Assembly: GCA_947498775.1 (NCBI GenBank)
Contig: CANMLL010000005.1
Coordinates: forward strand, 124,001 to 188,000
Source of the DNA: an uncultured Aquimarina sp.
GTDB taxonomy: Bacteria > Bacteroidota > Bacteroidia > Flavobacteriales > Flavobacteriaceae
Direction of reading: 5' to 3'
Length of the DNA stretch: 64,000 nucleotides
In this document: piece after piece, positions 27,628-37,130 of the stretch
Layout of the letters: each line of letters starts with the position of its first letter
How positions within the stretch are numbered: the first letter of the stretch is position 1
The notes under the pieces: generated by a model
The model's database searches: none
Told to the model about the DNA's origin: nothing
The model's input: only the letters and a program-made list of their open reading frames with translations
Program-made: the position numbers and the translations under genes

Positions 27628-30135
27628 ATGAAAAAAGTAAACCAGCTATTACTCATAGCTTTTCTTTGTGCCTTTCAAGCAATCGTAGCACAATCAGGAA
27701 TCATAAAGGGAAAAGTGATTTCAACAACAAAAAAACCTTTAGACAATGTAAACATCATATTGAGCAATACCAATTTTGGTACCAAGACATTAGTTGATGG
27801 AACCTTTAAACTTTCTAATGTTCCGTTGGGGTCTTATGTTCTTAAAACCAGTTATGTAGGATATACTTCAAAACAAATTACTATAGAAGTGGTCCAAGAT
27901 GAGGAAACTGTACTACAGGATATTGTGCTAGAGACTTCGGTTCAAGCCCTAGATGAAGTGATGGTGAATGTAGATAAGACCAATAAATTTTCAAGAAAAA
28001 AGAGCAATACAGTCGCCAAACTTCCTTTTGCGAATATTGAAAATACACAGGTGTATAATACTATTAGCGCAGCGCTGATAAAAGATCAAGTGGTGACAAA
28101 TTTTGACGATGCATTAAATAACGTGGTTGGATTGGATCGATTATGGGAGTCGACAGGTCGAGGAAATGATGGAGCAGGATACTTCGCATTGAGAGGTTTT
28201 GAAGCACAACCCAATTTTTCTAACGGCTTGCCTGCTTTAAACTTTGGTAGTCCCGACCCTATCAATATAGATAAGATAGAAGTAATTAAAGGACCTTCGG
28301 GAACTTTATTTGGAGGACCACTTACCAATTATGGAGGGATGATCAATATCTCGACAAAAAAACCTTATTCAGGGTTTGGAGGTGAAATCTCATATACTAC
28401 AGGAACATACGGTTTAAACCGGGTTACTGCAGATATAAATACTAATCTTGATACCGAAGGTAAATATTTGCTTCGGGTAACTAGTGCTTACGAATATAGA
28501 GGAAGTTGGCAAGATGCAGGTTTTAGAAAATCATTTTTTATTGCACCAACATTATCTTATCAAGCTAATGATAGGTTATCATTTTTAGTGGTTGCAGAGT
28601 TTAGAGAAGCCGAACAGACCAATCAACCATTTTTGTTTTTAAATCGTTCTACACCATCAGCAGTGCTAAATGCGAATGATGTCGGGATCGACAGGGATCG
28701 TTCTTTTACAAGCAATGATCTTACCCTTGAGAATCCTACATTTAATTTACAGGCCCAGGCAAATTACCAGATTTCAGAACAATGGAGTTCTCAAACTGCC
28801 GTTTCTCGAAGTTTCGCAGAATCTAGCGGATATTATTCTTTTTTATTCGATGGAAATGGACAATTAGAATTCCGACAGTCTATAAAAAGAGAAAAATTTA
28901 AAACAGAAACCACCAATATTCAACAAAATTTTAAAGGTGATTTTACTATAGGAACTATTCGAAACAGAGTTTTAGTAGGAGTAGACTACTACAATAGAAC
29001 GATTACCGACAATAGTGATAATAGTATTGTGTTTTCTGGGAGCACGGGTACATTTAGACCCGATGGAACACCCCTAGGCAGATTGGCACAAGACGGTACT
29101 TTTCTTGGTCCAAATGTACCCTTAAACAGAACATCTGTAGATGCTTTTATTAATCAAACCATTAGTGCGATACTGGCAGCAGATCCTACTGCGGTTACGG
29201 TGAATAATAGTAAAACCAAAGAGCATATTTATGGTTTCTATGCCTCAGACCAGGTTGATTTTTTACCAGAAGATGCAAAACAGCAAGTATCTGCTATTGC
29301 AGGTGTGCGAGTAGATATATTTGACAACGAAGGAGATGTTTTTAATGAAGAAGATGATTTTGATCAAACCGCAGTTTCACCTAAATTTGGAGTCGTATAT
29401 CAACCGATAAAAGATCAACTCTCTTTTTTTGGAAACTATCAGAACAGTTTTAGAAATGTAGCTCCAGAGGTTTCTCCCACAGGAGAAGTGATTAGTTTTG
29501 ATCCAGAGCAAGGAAATCAACTCGAATTTGGTATAAAAACAAACCTGTTTAGCGATAAATTATCAATCGTAGCAAGTTATTATGATATCAAGGTCAAAGA
29601 TCGTGTATTTTCTAATATCGTTTTGGACAATACAGGAAATGAGATAGGAACATTATCAATTCAAGGAGGAGAAGTAGAAAGCAAAGGTTTTGAGATAGAA
29701 GTGATTACTAATCCCATCCCTGGTTTAAATATCATTGCAGGATATAGTCATAACAATAGTGAGATTTTGGTGTCTACCAATAATCCAGGCCCTTTTGACG
29801 AAGTGGGTAGGAGACCTGACACGGCAGGCCCAGAGGACTTAGCCAACCTATGGGCAAGTTATACGTTTCAAGAGTCTTCTGTTCTGAAAGGATTTGGACT
29901 AGGAGCAGGGTTTAATTATGCTGGGGATCGTAAGACATTGGATAACTCAATTACCGATACATTTATTATTCCAAGTTATACTGTGGTTAATACTACTTTG
30001 TTTTATCAAAACAAGGACTACCGCATTGCATTAAAACTGAATAATGCGTTAGATGAAGAATATTTTAGAGGATGGTCTACCATTAATGCACAACAACCCA
30101 GAAGTTTACTGGCTAGTGTTTCTTATAGATTTTAA
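27628..30135 (+). CDS. TonB-dependent ferric-siderophore receptor
   Basis: This 835-residue outer-membrane receptor has a signal peptide ending near A-I-V-A-Q. A carboxypeptidase-regulatory-like domain follows (about 25-110, I-I-K-G-K-V ... D-G-T-F-K-L-S-N-V-P-L-G), and then a plug with I-E-V-I-K-G-P-S-G-T-L-F-G. A 22-strand barrel follows, ending in S-V-S-Y-R-F with the aromatic C-terminal residue needed for barrel assembly. The ATG at 27628 is preferred over an upstream TTG. It would import the ferric form of the siderophore made upstream. Its last 243 bases are duplicated near 32119-32362. Confidence 0.93.
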   Translation: MKKVNQLLLIAFLCAFQAIVAQSGIIKGKVISTTKKPLDNVNIILSNTNFGTKTLVDGTFKLSNVPLGSYVLKTSYVGYTSKQITIEVVQDEETVLQDIVLETSVQALDEVMVNVDKTNKFSRKKSNTVAKLPFANIENTQVYNTISAALIKDQVVTNFDDALNNVVGLDRLWESTGRGNDGAGYFALRGFEAQPNFSNGLPALNFGSPDPINIDKIEVIKGPSGTLFGGPLTNYGGMINISTKKPYSGFGGEISYTTGTYGLNRVTADINTNLDTEGKYLLRVTSAYEYRGSWQDAGFRKSFFIAPTLSYQANDRLSFLVVAEFREAEQTNQPFLFLNRSTPSAVLNANDVGIDRDRSFTSNDLTLENPTFNLQAQANYQISEQWSSQTAVSRSFAESSGYYSFLFDGNGQLEFRQSIKREKFKTETTNIQQNFKGDFTIGTIRNRVLVGVDYYNRTITDNSDNSIVFSGSTGTFRPDGTPLGRLAQDGTFLGPNVPLNRTSVDAFINQTISAILAADPTAVTVNNSKTKEHIYGFYASDQVDFLPEDAKQQVSAIAGVRVDIFDNEGDVFNEEDDFDQTAVSPKFGVVYQPIKDQLSFFGNYQNSFRNVAPEVSPTGEVISFDPEQGNQLEFGIKTNLFSDKLSIVASYYDIKVKDRVFSNIVLDNTGNEIGTLSIQGGEVESKGFEIEVITNPIPGLNIIAGYSHNNSEILVSTNNPGPFDEVGRRPDTAGPEDLANLWASYTFQESSVLKGFGLGAGFNYAGDRKTLDNSITDTFIIPSYTVVNTTLFYQNKDYRIALKLNNALDEEYFRGWSTINAQQPRSLLASVSYRF

Positions 30136-30386
30136 TGTGATTCTATAATTTTGGGAGTTCGATTTACAATTATATGATTAAAAAAGGTACTTCTGGTACT
30201 ACTCCAGAGGTGCTTTCAATTCAGAAAACCTGAATGTTATGGTCGTAAGCAAAAGGAAAAACAGACGTAAAACCATACTTCAACTTCATAAAATACTCGG
30301 GTTAACGACGGGTGCAGTCATATTTATCGTTTCAGTTATTGATTGTTTATGGGTTTTTAAAGAAGAAATTGAAAACTTTATATGAT
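29893..30386 (+). repeat. Segmental duplication, copy 1 (receptor end to PepSY start)
   Basis: This 494-base stretch and the one at 32119-32611 are direct repeats that differ at about thirty positions counted by eye, mostly near the ends, with one single-base length difference at the 3' edge. Each spans the last 80 or so codons of the receptor, a 103-base spacer containing an imperfect hairpin, and the first 48 or so codons of the PepSY gene. The unit flanks a lipoprotein gene on the opposite strand. Confidence 0.92.
30239..30385 (+). pseudogene. Truncated 5' copy of the PepSY membrane-protein gene
   Basis: The first 45 codons closely match the intact gene at 32466 (M-V-V-S-K-R-K-N-R-R against M-A-V-S-K-R-K-N-R-R). 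A one-base insertion near the end then gives a TGA at codon 49, and homology stops there. The conserved T-G-C of the first helix has become I-D-C. This is a decayed remnant, not a functional gene. Confidence 0.88.
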
Positions 30387-30439
30387 CTCCAATTGCTTAA
30401 CGTTTATGAAGAAATTGGTTTCTAATAATATTAAAATAG

Positions 30440-30478
30440 AAATCTCAGAAGGATTGAGCAATCCTTCTGAGATTTTTT
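30440..30478 (-). terminator. Perfect long hairpin terminator after the lipoprotein gene
   Basis: A perfect 16-bp stem (AATCTCAGAAGGATTG-type arms, 30441-30475) starts about 12 bases after the minus-strand lipoprotein stop. It has T-rich sequence on both sides, so it may stop transcription in both directions and insulate the inserted gene from the receptor operon. Confidence 0.85.
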
Positions 30479-30489
30479 ACTTATTTTAT

Positions 30490-31905
30490 CTAGAAAGAAG
30501 GATATGGATTGAAGATCTCATAATCTATCGGAATCCTGTTAAAAATTACATCACCATTTTTAAAGGTAATTCTAATAGCAATATCCTTGGGTACTCCAGG
30601 AATAATAAAATATTGACGAGGAAAACCAGGGAAATATCGAGTTGATATATTGTTCTGTAAATAACCATTTTGTTTAAATAATTCTAAAGAATTGAATTGG
30701 ACATCTGCTTTTGTGTGAATTACCCATCCAGCTTCAATAATCGAGATATCATTTTGAATACTTGGGTTTATAGTCAAAATGTTATCAAAAAAATTAGGAT
30801 CACTAAATATAGCAAAGGTTTGAAATACATCTATTGGTCCTGGTCCTACATCGACTCCATAGGGACTAATTTTCAATTTTACTTTTTTAGAATAATTCAT
30901 AATACCCCAGGGTATATTTTTCAATGCTTTTGGCTGACCAGAGGAATTCGCATCATTTCTTAGGTATACTTCAATGGTTCCCCTTCTACTAGATAATGAC
31001 ATATTACCATCTAAGGAAATAGTGCCATCAAGTCTAATATTATAAGCTGGTGTTTTACCAGATCCTGTAAGACTTTTAATAAGTCCAGCAGCTGCATTAG
31101 TGACATCAAAAGGGTTTTTACCTACTGCTTTTACAACCGATTTGAAGGGGTCTTTACCAAAATCAGGTAATTTATTCCATAATTTAGAAGCGTACGAGCT
31201 TACCTCATAAGTAGAGCCAATTAAACTTTTTTTAGAAGGTTGAGGTTGTGCTATTCCTACAATACTCAAATTACCATCTAACGTTATTGTTTGAGAAGCT
31301 ACTTCGCTTATATTAATTCTAAATCTAGCTTGTCTATTAATATTAGAATCAAATCCTTGCAAATTAAATTCTCCCACCATCCATTGTAAAGAACCTGTTT
31401 TAGTATTAGCTAGCTGCTCGGTTTCTTCAACAAACTTAAATAAACCTGGAGAAACTACAGAATTATCAAAACTCAAAGAGAGGTTTTGATCTGAGGTTAA
31501 TAAATCACTAGTTCTTAAGACACATACCCTAAGTAAGCCTCTAAAGCGATTATATAGCATAATCCAAGGGTGTCTTGGTGCGTCATTAGTCGTTCCGAAA
31601 TCTCTTGCTACTAGCATCCAACCATCTGATGCGCGCATATCAATTTTAGATGGGTCAGCATTTCCAAAAATAGGGTCATTATAGAATGGATTCACCGTAT
31701 TAGCATTACCTATACTCCCACTAATACTTCTAAAATTAACATTCCATTGTGAACTTTCCCAATTCCAATTTGAATTTAAATTTGGATCTCCAGAGGGTAT
31801 AATTCTAGATTTACTATTCAAATTATTATCTACTGACTGATCAATATCTTCTTTGTCACAGGCAAACAAGAGTATTGAGATTAAAAAAATAAAAACTTTT
31901 TTCAT
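30490..31905 (-). CDS. Lipoprotein of unknown function inserted in the siderophore uptake locus
   Basis: This 471-residue protein starts with a lipoprotein signal peptide (L-L-F-A-C-D, Cys16), so it should be anchored in the outer or inner membrane. The rest is beta-rich with many N, S and D residues and no motif I recognise; it may bind a surface or a ligand. It reads against the surrounding genes, has its own terminator, and is enclosed by the two 0.5-kb direct repeats. All of this suggests it entered the receptor-PepSY operon as an insertion. A 15-bp palindrome lies just upstream. Confidence 0.7.
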   Translation of the reverse strand: MKKVFIFLISILLFACDKEDIDQSVDNNLNSKSRIIPSGDPNLNSNWNWESSQWNVNFRSISGSIGNANTVNPFYNDPIFGNADPSKIDMRASDGWMLVARDFGTTNDAPRHPWIMLYNRFRGLLRVCVLRTSDLLTSDQNLSLSFDNSVVSPGLFKFVEETEQLANTKTGSLQWMVGEFNLQGFDSNINRQARFRINISEVASQTITLDGNLSIVGIAQPQPSKKSLIGSTYEVSSYASKLWNKLPDFGKDPFKSVVKAVGKNPFDVTNAAAGLIKSLTGSGKTPAYNIRLDGTISLDGNMSLSSRRGTIEVYLRNDANSSGQPKALKNIPWGIMNYSKKVKLKISPYGVDVGPGPIDVFQTFAIFSDPNFFDNILTINPSIQNDISIIEAGWVIHTKADVQFNSLELFKQNGYLQNNISTRYFPGFPRQYFIIPGVPKDIAIRITFKNGDVIFNRIPIDYEIFNPYPSF

Positions 31906-31926
31906 GGCTAATAAATATTTTAAATT

Positions 31927-31941
31927 AATTTAGACTAAATT
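31927..31941. promoter_or_regulatory. Palindromic candidate operator of the lipoprotein gene
   Basis: The perfect palindrome AATTTAG-A-CTAAATT lies 22-36 bases before the start codon of the minus-strand lipoprotein gene, where a repressor would block transcription. It shares half-sites with the candidate operators of the siderophore operon, so iron control is a reasonable hypothesis. Confidence 0.4.
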
Positions 31942-32118
31942 TACATAATAAATTTTTAAAATATCTTAAAATATTTGATTTTTAAAGTTTTAAGTCTGTA
32001 ACACCTTAGTAAGTTTTCTTTAAGAATGTGTATTTTCGGTTTTGAATTAACTGTTCGATAGTGGTAATATTAATTTAGTCTATTTAGTGATAAACATAAT
32101 CATCATAAAATCAAAGTT

Positions 32119-32362
32119 CTTTGGACTAAGAGCAGGATTTAATTATGCCGGGGATCGTAAGACATTAGATAGTTCTATCACAGATACATTTATTATCCCA
32201 AGTTATACCGTGGTTAATACTGCTTTGTTTTATCAAAACAGGGACTATCGCATTGCATTAAAACTGAATAATGCGTTAGATGAAGAATATTTTAGAGGAT
32301 GGTCTACCATTAATGCACAACAACCTAGAAGTTTACTGGCTAGTGTTTCTTATAGATTTTAA
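32119..32362 (+). pseudogene. 3' fragment of a TonB receptor gene
   Basis: About 81 codons match the C-terminus of the receptor at 27628-30135, including the terminal S-V-S-Y-R-F, with a few changes (L-R-A-G for L-G-A-G; D-S-S-I for D-N-S-I). There is no signal peptide, plug or start region, so it cannot make a receptor. An open frame extends upstream to 32087 by chance. Confidence 0.9.
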
Positions 32363-32611
32363 TGTGATTCTATAATTTTGAGAGTTCGATTTACAATTAT
32401 ATGATTAAAAAAAGTACTTCTGGTACTACTCCAGAGGTGCTTTCAATTCAGAAAACCTGAATGTTATGGCCGTAAGTAAAAGGAAAAACAGACGTAAAAC
32501 CATACTTCAACTTCATAAAATACTCGGGTTAACAACGGGTACAGTTCTTTTTATTGTTTCAATTACAGGATGTTTATGGGTGTTTAAAGAGGAAATTGAA
32601 AGTTTTTATGA
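32119..32611 (+). repeat. Segmental duplication, copy 2 (receptor end to PepSY start)
   Basis: This is the second copy of the unit at 29893-30386. Here the PepSY part runs on into an intact gene while the receptor part is truncated, the mirror image of copy 1. The middle of the unit, covering the receptor C-terminus and the spacer, is almost identical between copies. Confidence 0.92.
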
Positions 32612-33644
32612 TGACTATAAATATGTTAATCCTGAAAAACGTGATTTTATAACAGCTTCAAAAGTAAAGCGTATTGCAGAACAAATTATCCCTGAAAAGA
32701 CTATTCACGGAGTAATTTATAGTCAACCAAATGAAGCTATTGAAGTTGTTTTTTATGAAGCCGAACCCGAGGTATTTTATCAAAGTGTTTTTTTGAACCC
32801 CTATACGGGTGATTTTATTAAAAAGGTGAATAACAATTCGGGTTTTTTTGCTTTTGTATTAAAAGGACATCTACGTTTGTGGTTACCAGATGCAATAGGT
32901 TCTAGGGTGGTTTCGTATTCAATTTTATTGTTTTTGATTATAGTAATCAGCGGTCTTTTTCTATGGTGGCCAAAGAATAAAAAAAACTGGCGTCAACGGC
33001 TCAAATTGGATTGGAATAGCAAAACACGTTGGAAACGTAAAAACTTCGATCTTCATACTGTTACTGGGTTTTATATCTCTTCATTAGGATTGATTTTGGC
33101 TTTTACAGGATGTGTGATGGCTTTTAACTGGTTTTACTTTATTGTATATGTAGCCGCCGGGGGAGACAAAGCTCCGCAGTTTATAATTCCGGAAAGTACG
33201 AGCACTTATGTATATAAATCAGATAATATGCCGGTCTATGATCAATTAATTCCGCTGCTTTATAAACAATATAAGAATGCAAAAAGTTTTGAATTACATT
33301 ATCCAGAGAATGATACTACCTCTGTGCTTGTAGAAGTAAGTAATTCTAGAGGGCTATATTATAATATGGATTATCTGTTTTTTGATCAACATACGTTACA
33401 GGAGATAGAAACACCTAGTATTTATGGGAAATACAAAGATGCAAAATTTGCTGATAAAGTGATTCGGATGAATTATGATATTCACATTGGAGCTATTGGA
33501 GGCATTGTTGGTAAAATCATCGCTTTTTTGACAAGCCTAATATGCGCAACATTACCAGTTAGTGGTATTTTATTGTGGTATGGCAGGTCTTACAAAAAGA
33601 AACCTATGAAGCCTACCAGAAAAACGATTGATATAACAAATTGA
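32466..33644 (+). CDS. PepSY-associated membrane protein (putative ferric-siderophore reductase)
   Basis: This 392-residue protein has four membrane helices and two extracytoplasmic PepSY-like segments, the PF03929-type layout often found next to TonB siderophore receptors. Family signs are the N-terminal H-K-I-L-G-L-T-T-G, the pair F-A-F-V-L-K-G-H-L-R-L-W-L-P, and F-D-L-H-T-V-T-G-F. The conserved histidines could hold haem or iron, and related proteins are proposed to reduce ferric siderophores in the periplasm. It would have followed the receptor directly before the duplication and insertion. Confidence 0.85.
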   Translation: MAVSKRKNRRKTILQLHKILGLTTGTVLFIVSITGCLWVFKEEIESFYDDYKYVNPEKRDFITASKVKRIAEQIIPEKTIHGVIYSQPNEAIEVVFYEAEPEVFYQSVFLNPYTGDFIKKVNNNSGFFAFVLKGHLRLWLPDAIGSRVVSYSILLFLIIVISGLFLWWPKNKKNWRQRLKLDWNSKTRWKRKNFDLHTVTGFYISSLGLILAFTGCVMAFNWFYFIVYVAAGGDKAPQFIIPESTSTYVYKSDNMPVYDQLIPLLYKQYKNAKSFELHYPENDTTSVLVEVSNSRGLYYNMDYLFFDQHTLQEIETPSIYGKYKDAKFADKVIRMNYDIHIGAIGGIVGKIIAFLTSLICATLPVSGILLWYGRSYKKKPMKPTRKTIDITN

Positions 33645-33682
33645 TCAGGAAGGTATAAGCCACTTCATTATCAAAAAAGAAA

Positions 33683-33708
33683 AAGGGACGTATAAAAGTA
33701 CATCCCTT
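33683..33708. terminator. Weak hairpin between convergent genes
   Basis: AAGGGACGTA pairs with TACATCCCTT (one mismatch) around a short loop, and A/T-rich runs lie on both sides. It could terminate both the PepSY gene and the OmpA-like gene. Confidence 0.5.
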
Positions 33709-33734
33709 AAAAATATAAAATAAAAATAGTAGTG

Positions 33735-34571
33735 TTAGTTAGAAGCAGTTAGCAAAGCAAAAAACTTGTCCATATTTGGTAGTAAAACAATCTTAGTACG
33801 TCTATTGATTGCCATGTTTTCTTCAGAATCATTTTCAACCAAAGGATGGTAGCTACTTCTTCCTGAAGCAATTAATTTTTCTGGAGCAACATCATAATCT
33901 TTTTGTAGTTTTCTAACAATCGAAGTGGCTCTTTTTACACTCAGATCCCAATTGTCCTGAACCACTGTATTGCTAATAGTTCTTGGGTCTGTATGACCTT
34001 CTACCATTACATCTATACTAGCCTCAGAGTTGATCACATTTGCTAATTTCTGTAAAATATCGTTAGCCGTATTACTCACTCTGTAACTACCTGTTTTGAA
34101 TAACATTTTATCAGAGATTGAGATCATAACAACAGTGTTGTCTATATTTATAGAGATATCTTCATCTTCCTTTAAGCTATCATCTAAAGAGCTTTTAAGG
34201 TTATGAGAAACAGCGAGGTTCATAGAGTCTTTTAATGTTTTTGCCTCTTGCAGCTTACTTGGATCCACTTTGGTAAGTGTTGCTCTCATTTTTTCTTTGG
34301 TACTGTTAGAAATGGCAGCAATATCGTCTACCATTACCATTTTATCATCACCAGCCTCTTTTAACGAGTTGATCTTGGCATTGTAATCAGCTACTCTTGC
34401 TTCAATCTTAGCAAACTTGTCTTCAAGTTCTTCTTTTTCAACAACGGTTTTTTGCAATGTGCCGCGCGTATCCTGTAGTTCTTGTTCCAATGCAACATAC
34501 TTTTTCTTTGATACACATGAGGTCATAAGTATAGCCCCAGACAATGCAATAAATGTGAATGATTTTTTCAT
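33735..34571 (-). CDS. OmpA-family peptidoglycan-binding lipoprotein
   Basis: This 278-residue lipoprotein has a lipobox near residue 19 (M-T-S-C), a coiled-coil segment at about 25-65, and a C-terminal OmpA-like domain (about 145-275). The domain contains V-E-G-H-T-D-P-R and N-R-R-T-K-I-V, the residues that bind diaminopimelate in the cell wall. It would tether the outer membrane to peptidoglycan. It is transcribed alone. Confidence 0.9.
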   Translation of the reverse strand: MKKSFTFIALSGAILMTSCVSKKKYVALEQELQDTRGTLQKTVVEKEELEDKFAKIEARVADYNAKINSLKEAGDDKMVMVDDIAAISNSTKEKMRATLTKVDPSKLQEAKTLKDSMNLAVSHNLKSSLDDSLKEDEDISINIDNTVVMISISDKMLFKTGSYRVSNTANDILQKLANVINSEASIDVMVEGHTDPRTISNTVVQDNWDLSVKRATSIVRKLQKDYDVAPEKLIASGRSSYHPLVENDSEENMAINRRTKIVLLPNMDKFFALLTASN

Positions 34572-34898
34572 GGTTATTTAATTAATTATTACGCTATTTT
34601 AACTATTTGGTACCCTATTTTATTGCTTATACAGATATTAATTTTTTCACATCAATTTCTTAAAATGTGTTAATAATTTTACATTGAAATAGTATTCCAT
34701 AAAATAACTACGGGAGTACAGCAATTATTGATTTTGTAATTGATTGTAATTCAAATTAATACATTTTGCTTTTGATTGGAGGTTGTAAAAATTTTTAAAT
34801 AAATCATTGATTTATTGTAACAACATATTATTTTTACGGTCATATTGTAAAAAATAGATACTAGCCCAGATCTACATTTAAATTTCTAAGAATATTAT
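34572..34898. other. Divergent intergenic region, no gene seen
   Basis: These 327 AT-rich bases separate the divergent OmpA-like and M23 genes and presumably hold both promoters. No RNA gene, repeat or reading frame is apparent. Confidence 0.4.
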
Positions 34899-35870
34899 AT
34901 GTTTTTTATTAAAAGAAGGCGCGTATCTTTAATTGTTGCACTATTCTTATTCTTTTTGTTAGATGCCCAAGAAGGTTTTGGTCAACAAGAAGATATAACA
35001 CTAGTATATCATGAGAAATTACATGTAAAGGGTAAAACTCTTTATTTACCTGTATATGCTAAGAAGAAGTATGATTCAGAAAATTTGGTTTCTAATGGTG
35101 TAGTTAAAAACGAGGTTTATTTTTCTGTTAAGTGGGATAACCAAAGGTTTAACCCATATCGAGGAGAAAGTATTAGTTTTCCTTTTCAATTGAATTTTGA
35201 TAGTGAAGTTTTTTCTTCTCCTGTAAGCCGCAAAATGGTAATTACTTCTAGATACGGTTGGAGGAGAGGAAGGCCGCATCAAGGAATAGATATTGATCTT
35301 CAAGTAGGAGACAGTGTAAGATCTATATTAGATGGAAAAGTAAGGTATGTTGGCTATCACGGAGGACACGGAAATATTGTAATTGTGAGACACAAGAATG
35401 GATTAGAAACCCTATATGCTCACTTATCAAAATTTTTAGTAAAAGAAAATGACGAAATTAAAAAAGGACAGGCGATAGCAAAAGGAGGCATTACAGGCAA
35501 TGCACGGGGTAGTCATTTACATTTAGAAGTGAGATATCATGGAAAAAGTATAAATCCAGAATATTTGTTTGAGTTTAATGAAGATACCAAGATTAGATCA
35601 GACATAGTTTTTGTTACCCGAAAATGGACAACTCCACATTATCATCGTTCTACTCGAAAAAGTAATATTCTTGTCCATACGTCTATAAATGATATTGCAC
35701 TACTCAAAGAGCAAGAGAAAAAGGTGTACACGGTAAAGAAAGGAGATACGTTGTATCGAATTGCTAATAGACACGGATTACCTGTTTCTGAAATTTGTAA
35801 AATAAATGCTATTCGACGTACTTCTGTTTTAAAAATAGGACAGCAAATAATTGTGAGTTCTGCACAATAA
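34899..35870 (+). CDS. M23 peptidoglycan endopeptidase with C-terminal LysM
   Basis: This 323-residue secreted protein has a signal peptide, an M23 (LytM) domain at about 105-225 and one LysM cell-wall-binding repeat at about 277-322 (V-Y-T-V-K-K-G-D-T-L-Y-R-I-A). The zinc ligands are present: His127 and Asp131 in H-Q-G-I-D, and His206/His208 in H-L-H. It should cleave peptide cross-links in the periplasm for growth or division. It stops one base before a convergent sensor gene. Confidence 0.92.
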   Translation: MFFIKRRRVSLIVALFLFFLLDAQEGFGQQEDITLVYHEKLHVKGKTLYLPVYAKKKYDSENLVSNGVVKNEVYFSVKWDNQRFNPYRGESISFPFQLNFDSEVFSSPVSRKMVITSRYGWRRGRPHQGIDIDLQVGDSVRSILDGKVRYVGYHGGHGNIVIVRHKNGLETLYAHLSKFLVKENDEIKKGQAIAKGGITGNARGSHLHLEVRYHGKSINPEYLFEFNEDTKIRSDIVFVTRKWTTPHYHRSTRKSNILVHTSINDIALLKEQEKKVYTVKKGDTLYRIANRHGLPVSEICKINAIRRTSVLKIGQQIIVSSAQ

Positions 35871-37130
35871 CTAATTGTGTACGGGGATTTCCAGGTGCTT
35901 ATTAATTATTTCTAACAAATGATTTTTGTTGTAAGGTTTTAATATGTAATCATTTAGCCCTGCATGTATGATTTGTTTGTTTAATTGTGTTACATCTACA
36001 GCTGTTAATGCAATAATTGGTGTTTTAGGATCAAATTCTCGAATACGTTTTGTTGTACCGATCCCATTAAGTTTTGGCATATTAATATCCATTAGAATAA
36101 CATCATAATGATTTTCTCGGGCCAATGTTATCGCATCAAATCCATTGTCTATAGTTGCACAGTCAAAATTTTCTTTGGATAATATTTTATCGGCTACCAA
36201 AAGATTTAATTTATTGTCGTCAACGATCAGTGCTTTTGGTCTTGTGTTTTGTTTTGAAGAAGATTTCACATTTCCTGTAACTATCTCATCATCCTGAATT
36301 TTTGGTATTTTGAAATCAACTACAAAAGCGTATTCGGATCCTGCACCTGGGCTATTCTGGATGATTACTTCACCTTTTAAAGCATCAGCGAGACGTTTAA
36401 GAATTTTTGAATTAACACCCGTACCGAGATACGATTTTTTCGCTTTCTGAACGTCTATAAATTCTTGATAAATAGACTTTTGATCTTCCTTCGATACGTC
36501 ATATCCATCGTGATTTACTTTAAAAGAAAAAGTACTTAGATTCTCTTTGTTTTTTATTAAATTAACAGAAAAATGCACATTTCCATTTTTAGTGAACCGC
36601 AGGGCATTACTAATTAAATTCATTAATATTTGGGAAAGAATGGCGGGGTCCCCAATAATCATTTGATCAATCTCTGGATCAAAATCGTAGTGTAATGTAT
36701 TATCACTATTTTCTGTTGCATAGCTAAAAGAGTTGACCAGGTTTTTTGTTACTTGTTTTAAGTCAAATGTTATATTTTGTGTAGTAATTTCTTCATAATC
36801 CAAATAATTTACATGCAACACATTGTTAATCAGTGTTAATAGATAATCGCCAGAAAATTTAAGAGATTTTAGTTTTCTATCATCCTTAAGCTCGGGGTGC
36901 TCTTCTTCAATTAAATTGGTGAGCCCCATAATCCCATACAATGGTGTTCTAAGTTCTTGGCTCAGAATGGAAATGTAATCCTGTTGTAAGTGTAACTGTC
37001 TTTCAGTATCTTTTTGTAAAGAAGCTATTTCCTTAATTTTAGCCTTTAGTGCCTTTTTTGTATCTAAATATTTAGACAACAAAAAAAGAGCTATAGCCAG
37101 AAGTATACCTCCGATTATATAATTGATCAT
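35871..37130 (-). CDS. Hybrid histidine-kinase-like protein lacking the phospho-accepting histidine, with receiver domain
   Basis: This 419-residue protein has one N-terminal membrane helix, a short coiled coil, a HisKA-like dimerisation segment, an ATPase-like domain (about 150-275) and a C-terminal receiver (about 295-412). In the H-box the usual S-H-E-L-R-T-P is S-Q-E-L-R-T-P: the histidine is Gln58 (codon CAA). The N-box (N-L-I-S-N-A-L-R) is kept, but the G1 box D-x-G-x-G is lost and G2 reads G-T-G-V-N-S-K. The receiver looks functional, with D-D-N, L-M-D-I-N-M-P and K-P. It may be a non-phosphorylating scaffold or a receiver fed by another kinase. Confidence 0.88.
   Translation of the reverse strand: MINYIIGGILLAIALFLLSKYLDTKKALKAKIKEIASLQKDTERQLHLQQDYISILSQELRTPLYGIMGLTNLIEEEHPELKDDRKLKSLKFSGDYLLTLINNVLHVNYLDYEEITTQNITFDLKQVTKNLVNSFSYATENSDNTLHYDFDPEIDQMIIGDPAILSQILMNLISNALRFTKNGNVHFSVNLIKNKENLSTFSFKVNHDGYDVSKEDQKSIYQEFIDVQKAKKSYLGTGVNSKILKRLADALKGEVIIQNSPGAGSEYAFVVDFKIPKIQDDEIVTGNVKSSSKQNTRPKALIVDDNKLNLLVADKILSKENFDCATIDNGFDAITLARENHYDVILMDINMPKLNGIGTTKRIREFDPKTPIIALTAVDVTQLNKQIIHAGLNDYILKPYNKNHLLEIINKHLEIPVHN

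Noticed and set aside
30382..30645. Plus-strand frame across the lipoprotein terminator
   Set aside because: It is antisense to the end of the lipoprotein gene and begins in a decayed gene; a shadow of the real coding strand.
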